From assembly GCA_040756435.1 (NCBI GenBank), contig JBFLZD010000015.1:24947-62713 (forward strand): a stretch of 37,767 nt of DNA, written 5' to 3'. The first letter of the stretch is position 1, and every line of letters begins with the position of its first letter. This document shows positions 36,199 through 37,767 of this stretch, one piece after another. This DNA comes from Spirochaetota bacterium (GTDB lineage: Bacteria; Spirochaetota; UBA4802; UB4802). A program made the position numbers and the translations under genes. The notes beneath the pieces are model-generated. The model was given only the letters and a program-made list of their open reading frames with translations. It was not told where the DNA came from and did not search any database.

Positions 36199-37767
36199 CT
36201 ATCCTTCCATTTTATTTTCATTATTACCACCTTTAACCCCTACAATGCAAGCAATTGATGTTCCTTCATTACCACTGTTAATAATAAGCTGGGCACCAAT
36301 CATATCTGCCCTGTATCTCATAATGCGCATGCCAAGACCATCCTGAGACCCTATTCCATTGCCAAAACCTTTACCGTTATCCATAACCTCCAACTTTAAA
36401 AGCCCGTCGTTCATTTTCATAGATATATTAATCTTTGTTGCTTTACTGTGCTTTCTTGCATTCGTAACAGCCTCCCGGATTATATAGAATAGATGTCGTG
36501 CGGTAATATCATCAAAATGGAAAGCTTCACTGCATATATCAAGTGAGCATTCAATGCCATATATACCTGCTGATTCTTCAACCATCTGGCGTACCGCCGG
36601 AATAAAATTTCCCGCACCAAGATCAACAGGACACAACCCACGGGCCAATCGTCGCGATTTTGAAATTGTGTTTTCAAGAAAGTGTGAGATCTCTTTCAGA
36701 CGAATAGAATCCTCATTGTTCTCATCCAAGTCAGAATATTTATTTTTCATAGAATGCACAGCCATTTTCAATAACACATCTATACCTATAAGGTTTTGCA
36801 TAAGGTCATCATGCAGGTCCTGTCCAATTCGTTGCCGTTCAGATTCATACACATGGATCACATCCCTTTCCAGTTCTCTACGTTTGGTAACATCTCGCCC
36901 TACTTCTACGATTCCTACCAGTTTGCCATCATCCCCATAAAGAGGGCTCGCTGACACTTCATAAATATACTTAAAGTCACCTGTGGTATAAATCCGCTCA
37001 AAAAAAACTGTTTTCCCTATACTTCGTACAACAGACTCTATATCGCCATTGCCGCATTCATCGCATGGATATGTACACCCATCAAGCACATTCATGCATG
37101 AAGCATTACTATTGGCAAGAAGCTGTTTTCTTTTGCGAGCCGAAACATTCAACATCACTACCTGGTTTTCAATGTTCCTAACTATTACTTCATCATCTAC
37201 ACTATCGATAATGGTTTGCAGGAAGCGATAGGAGTCAAGAAGGGCTATATCCGCCTCATTCCTTTTAACCGTTTCCTTCCAGAGCAAACCAACACGATCA
37301 TCAGTGCGATTTTTCTCTCCAGATGATACATTGTTATTGTTTGCCATCACGGCAAGGGCAGCCTCTATTCTTTTTCTGATTGTAATGTCCTTGGCAACAC
37401 CAACAAAACCTTTTATGTCCTTATCTATTCCATCCGAGATTGGTGACATTGAGAAAACTGCAGGTATCTCCTTGTTTTCTTTGCTTATAAAGCGCACTTC
37501 TGCTTCAATTGGTTCACCTTTTGATAATGTTCCATCAATCATTCCATCCCTATCCTTTTGTACCAGCAGTGTTCCCACATGTTTACCAATAAGATGTGAT
37601 TTCACACGTCCAGTCAACGATTCCATTGCCCTATTTACCATGACAATTACACCCTGTCGATCAGTGACCACCAGTGGATCAGTAATATTGGTAATAATCC
37701 TTTCAAGATATCGTCTTGACTTACTCTCGCTCTTAAGTGCCGATATCAGCCGCGCTTGTTTTTCTTG
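36199..37767 (-). CDS. PAS-containing NarX/DegS-type histidine kinase, 5' end beyond the window
   Basis: The reading frame stays open to the end of the window, and the residues before the first in-frame GTG (37671) fit a PAS domain (ERIITNITDPLVVTDRQGVI), so the gene is cut by the window edge. Visible parts: PAS 1; a linker; PAS 2 (about residues 165-270 counted from 37671); HisKA_3 with acceptor His in ERQRIGQDLHDDLMQNL; and an HATPase with REAVTNARKHSKA, DNGKGFG and GLGMRIM. PAS 2 carries a Cys-rich loop, CMNVLDGCTYPCDECGNGD, which could bind a metal or Fe-S cluster. No membrane helix is visible in the present part. It forms a pair with the NarL-type regulator 6 bp downstream. Confidence 0.92.
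   Translation of the reverse strand, partial: QEKQARLISALKSESKSRRYLERIITNITDPLVVTDRQGVIVMVNRAMESLTGRVKSHLIGKHVGTLLVQKDRDGMIDGTLSKGEPIEAEVRFISKENKEIPAVFSMSPISDGIDKDIKGFVGVAKDITIRKRIEAALAVMANNNNVSSGEKNRTDDRVGLLWKETVKRNEADIALLDSYRFLQTIIDSVDDEVIVRNIENQVVMLNVSARKRKQLLANSNASCMNVLDGCTYPCDECGNGDIESVVRSIGKTVFFERIYTTGDFKYIYEVSASPLYGDDGKLVGIVEVGRDVTKRRELERDVIHVYESERQRIGQDLHDDLMQNLIGIDVLLKMAVHSMKNKYSDLDENNEDSIRLKEISHFLENTISKSRRLARGLCPVDLGAGNFIPAVRQMVEESAGIYGIECSLDICSEAFHFDDITARHLFYIIREAVTNARKHSKATKINISMKMNDGLLKLEVMDNGKGFGNGIGSQDGLGMRIMRYRADMIGAQLIINSGNEGTSIACIVGVKGGNNENKMEG

Overview
The window is about 37.8 kb of AT-rich DNA from a Gram-negative, probably anaerobic bacterium. The Gram-negative call rests on a TolC-type outer-membrane factor, an RND pump and a signal-peptide porin ending in Phe. 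A spirochaete (Spirochaetota) is my best guess: a 7TMR-DISM sensor fused to receiver and PP2C/SpoIIE domains and a DUF4914 protein are common there. No rRNA or ribosomal gene is present to confirm this, so the lineage is an inference.

Layout. 1-280: tandem palindromic repeats. 281-7027: an ArsR-type regulator, a secreted helical protein and an RND efflux set (RND pump, adaptor lipoprotein, TolC-like channel), all on the minus strand. Identical 22-bp palindromes lie in front of the regulator gene and the efflux operon. 7290-8910: a membrane M28 peptidase and a DsrE-like protein. 9099-9369: a composite palindromic repeat element. 9472-9689: tRNA-Arg(UCU) and tRNA-Pro(UGG) with a clear promoter. 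9770-13004: an operon of GDPD, gmhB-like phosphatase and a DUF4914/PEPCK-like protein. 13312-16533: a large sensor-phosphatase whose histidine-kinase core has lost its phospho-acceptor His. 17098-25688: three carbohydrate-active-like exported proteins (GH43-like, GH57/deacetylase-like, GH18-like) interspersed with a Crp/Fnr regulator, an FmdE-family protein, the remnant of a second FmdE-type zinc ribbon, and a TSUP permease. 25748-26908: a porin. 27286-37767: a molybdoenzyme respiratory block, all on the minus strand: membrane/periplasmic Fe-S subunit, NrfD-like subunit, Tat-exported bis-MGD catalytic subunit, TorD-like chaperone, MobB, a MOT1-type molybdate/sulfate transporter, and a NarL/NarX-like two-component pair whose sensor gene runs off the end of the window.

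How the parts work together. The 27-38 kb block is a self-contained module: metal uptake, cofactor finishing, enzyme maturation, electron transfer from quinol, and local transcriptional control. The substrate is not readable from sequence; tetrathionate, polysulfide, arsenate or selenate are family-level options. The Crp/Fnr protein has an FNR-like recognition helix (E-x-x-S-R), and a perfect TTGAT-N4-ATCAA site sits just downstream of its gene, positioned to activate the FmdE gene.

The strongest unexplained signal is a non-palindromic decamer, AACTATCGCC. It occurs ten times exactly (either strand) between 4501 and 25536, where far fewer than one would be expected by base composition. Nine copies are inside genes, always read as Asn-Tyr-Arg or Ala-Ile-Val. 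It is absent from the molybdoenzyme block, which may therefore be a more recent arrival.
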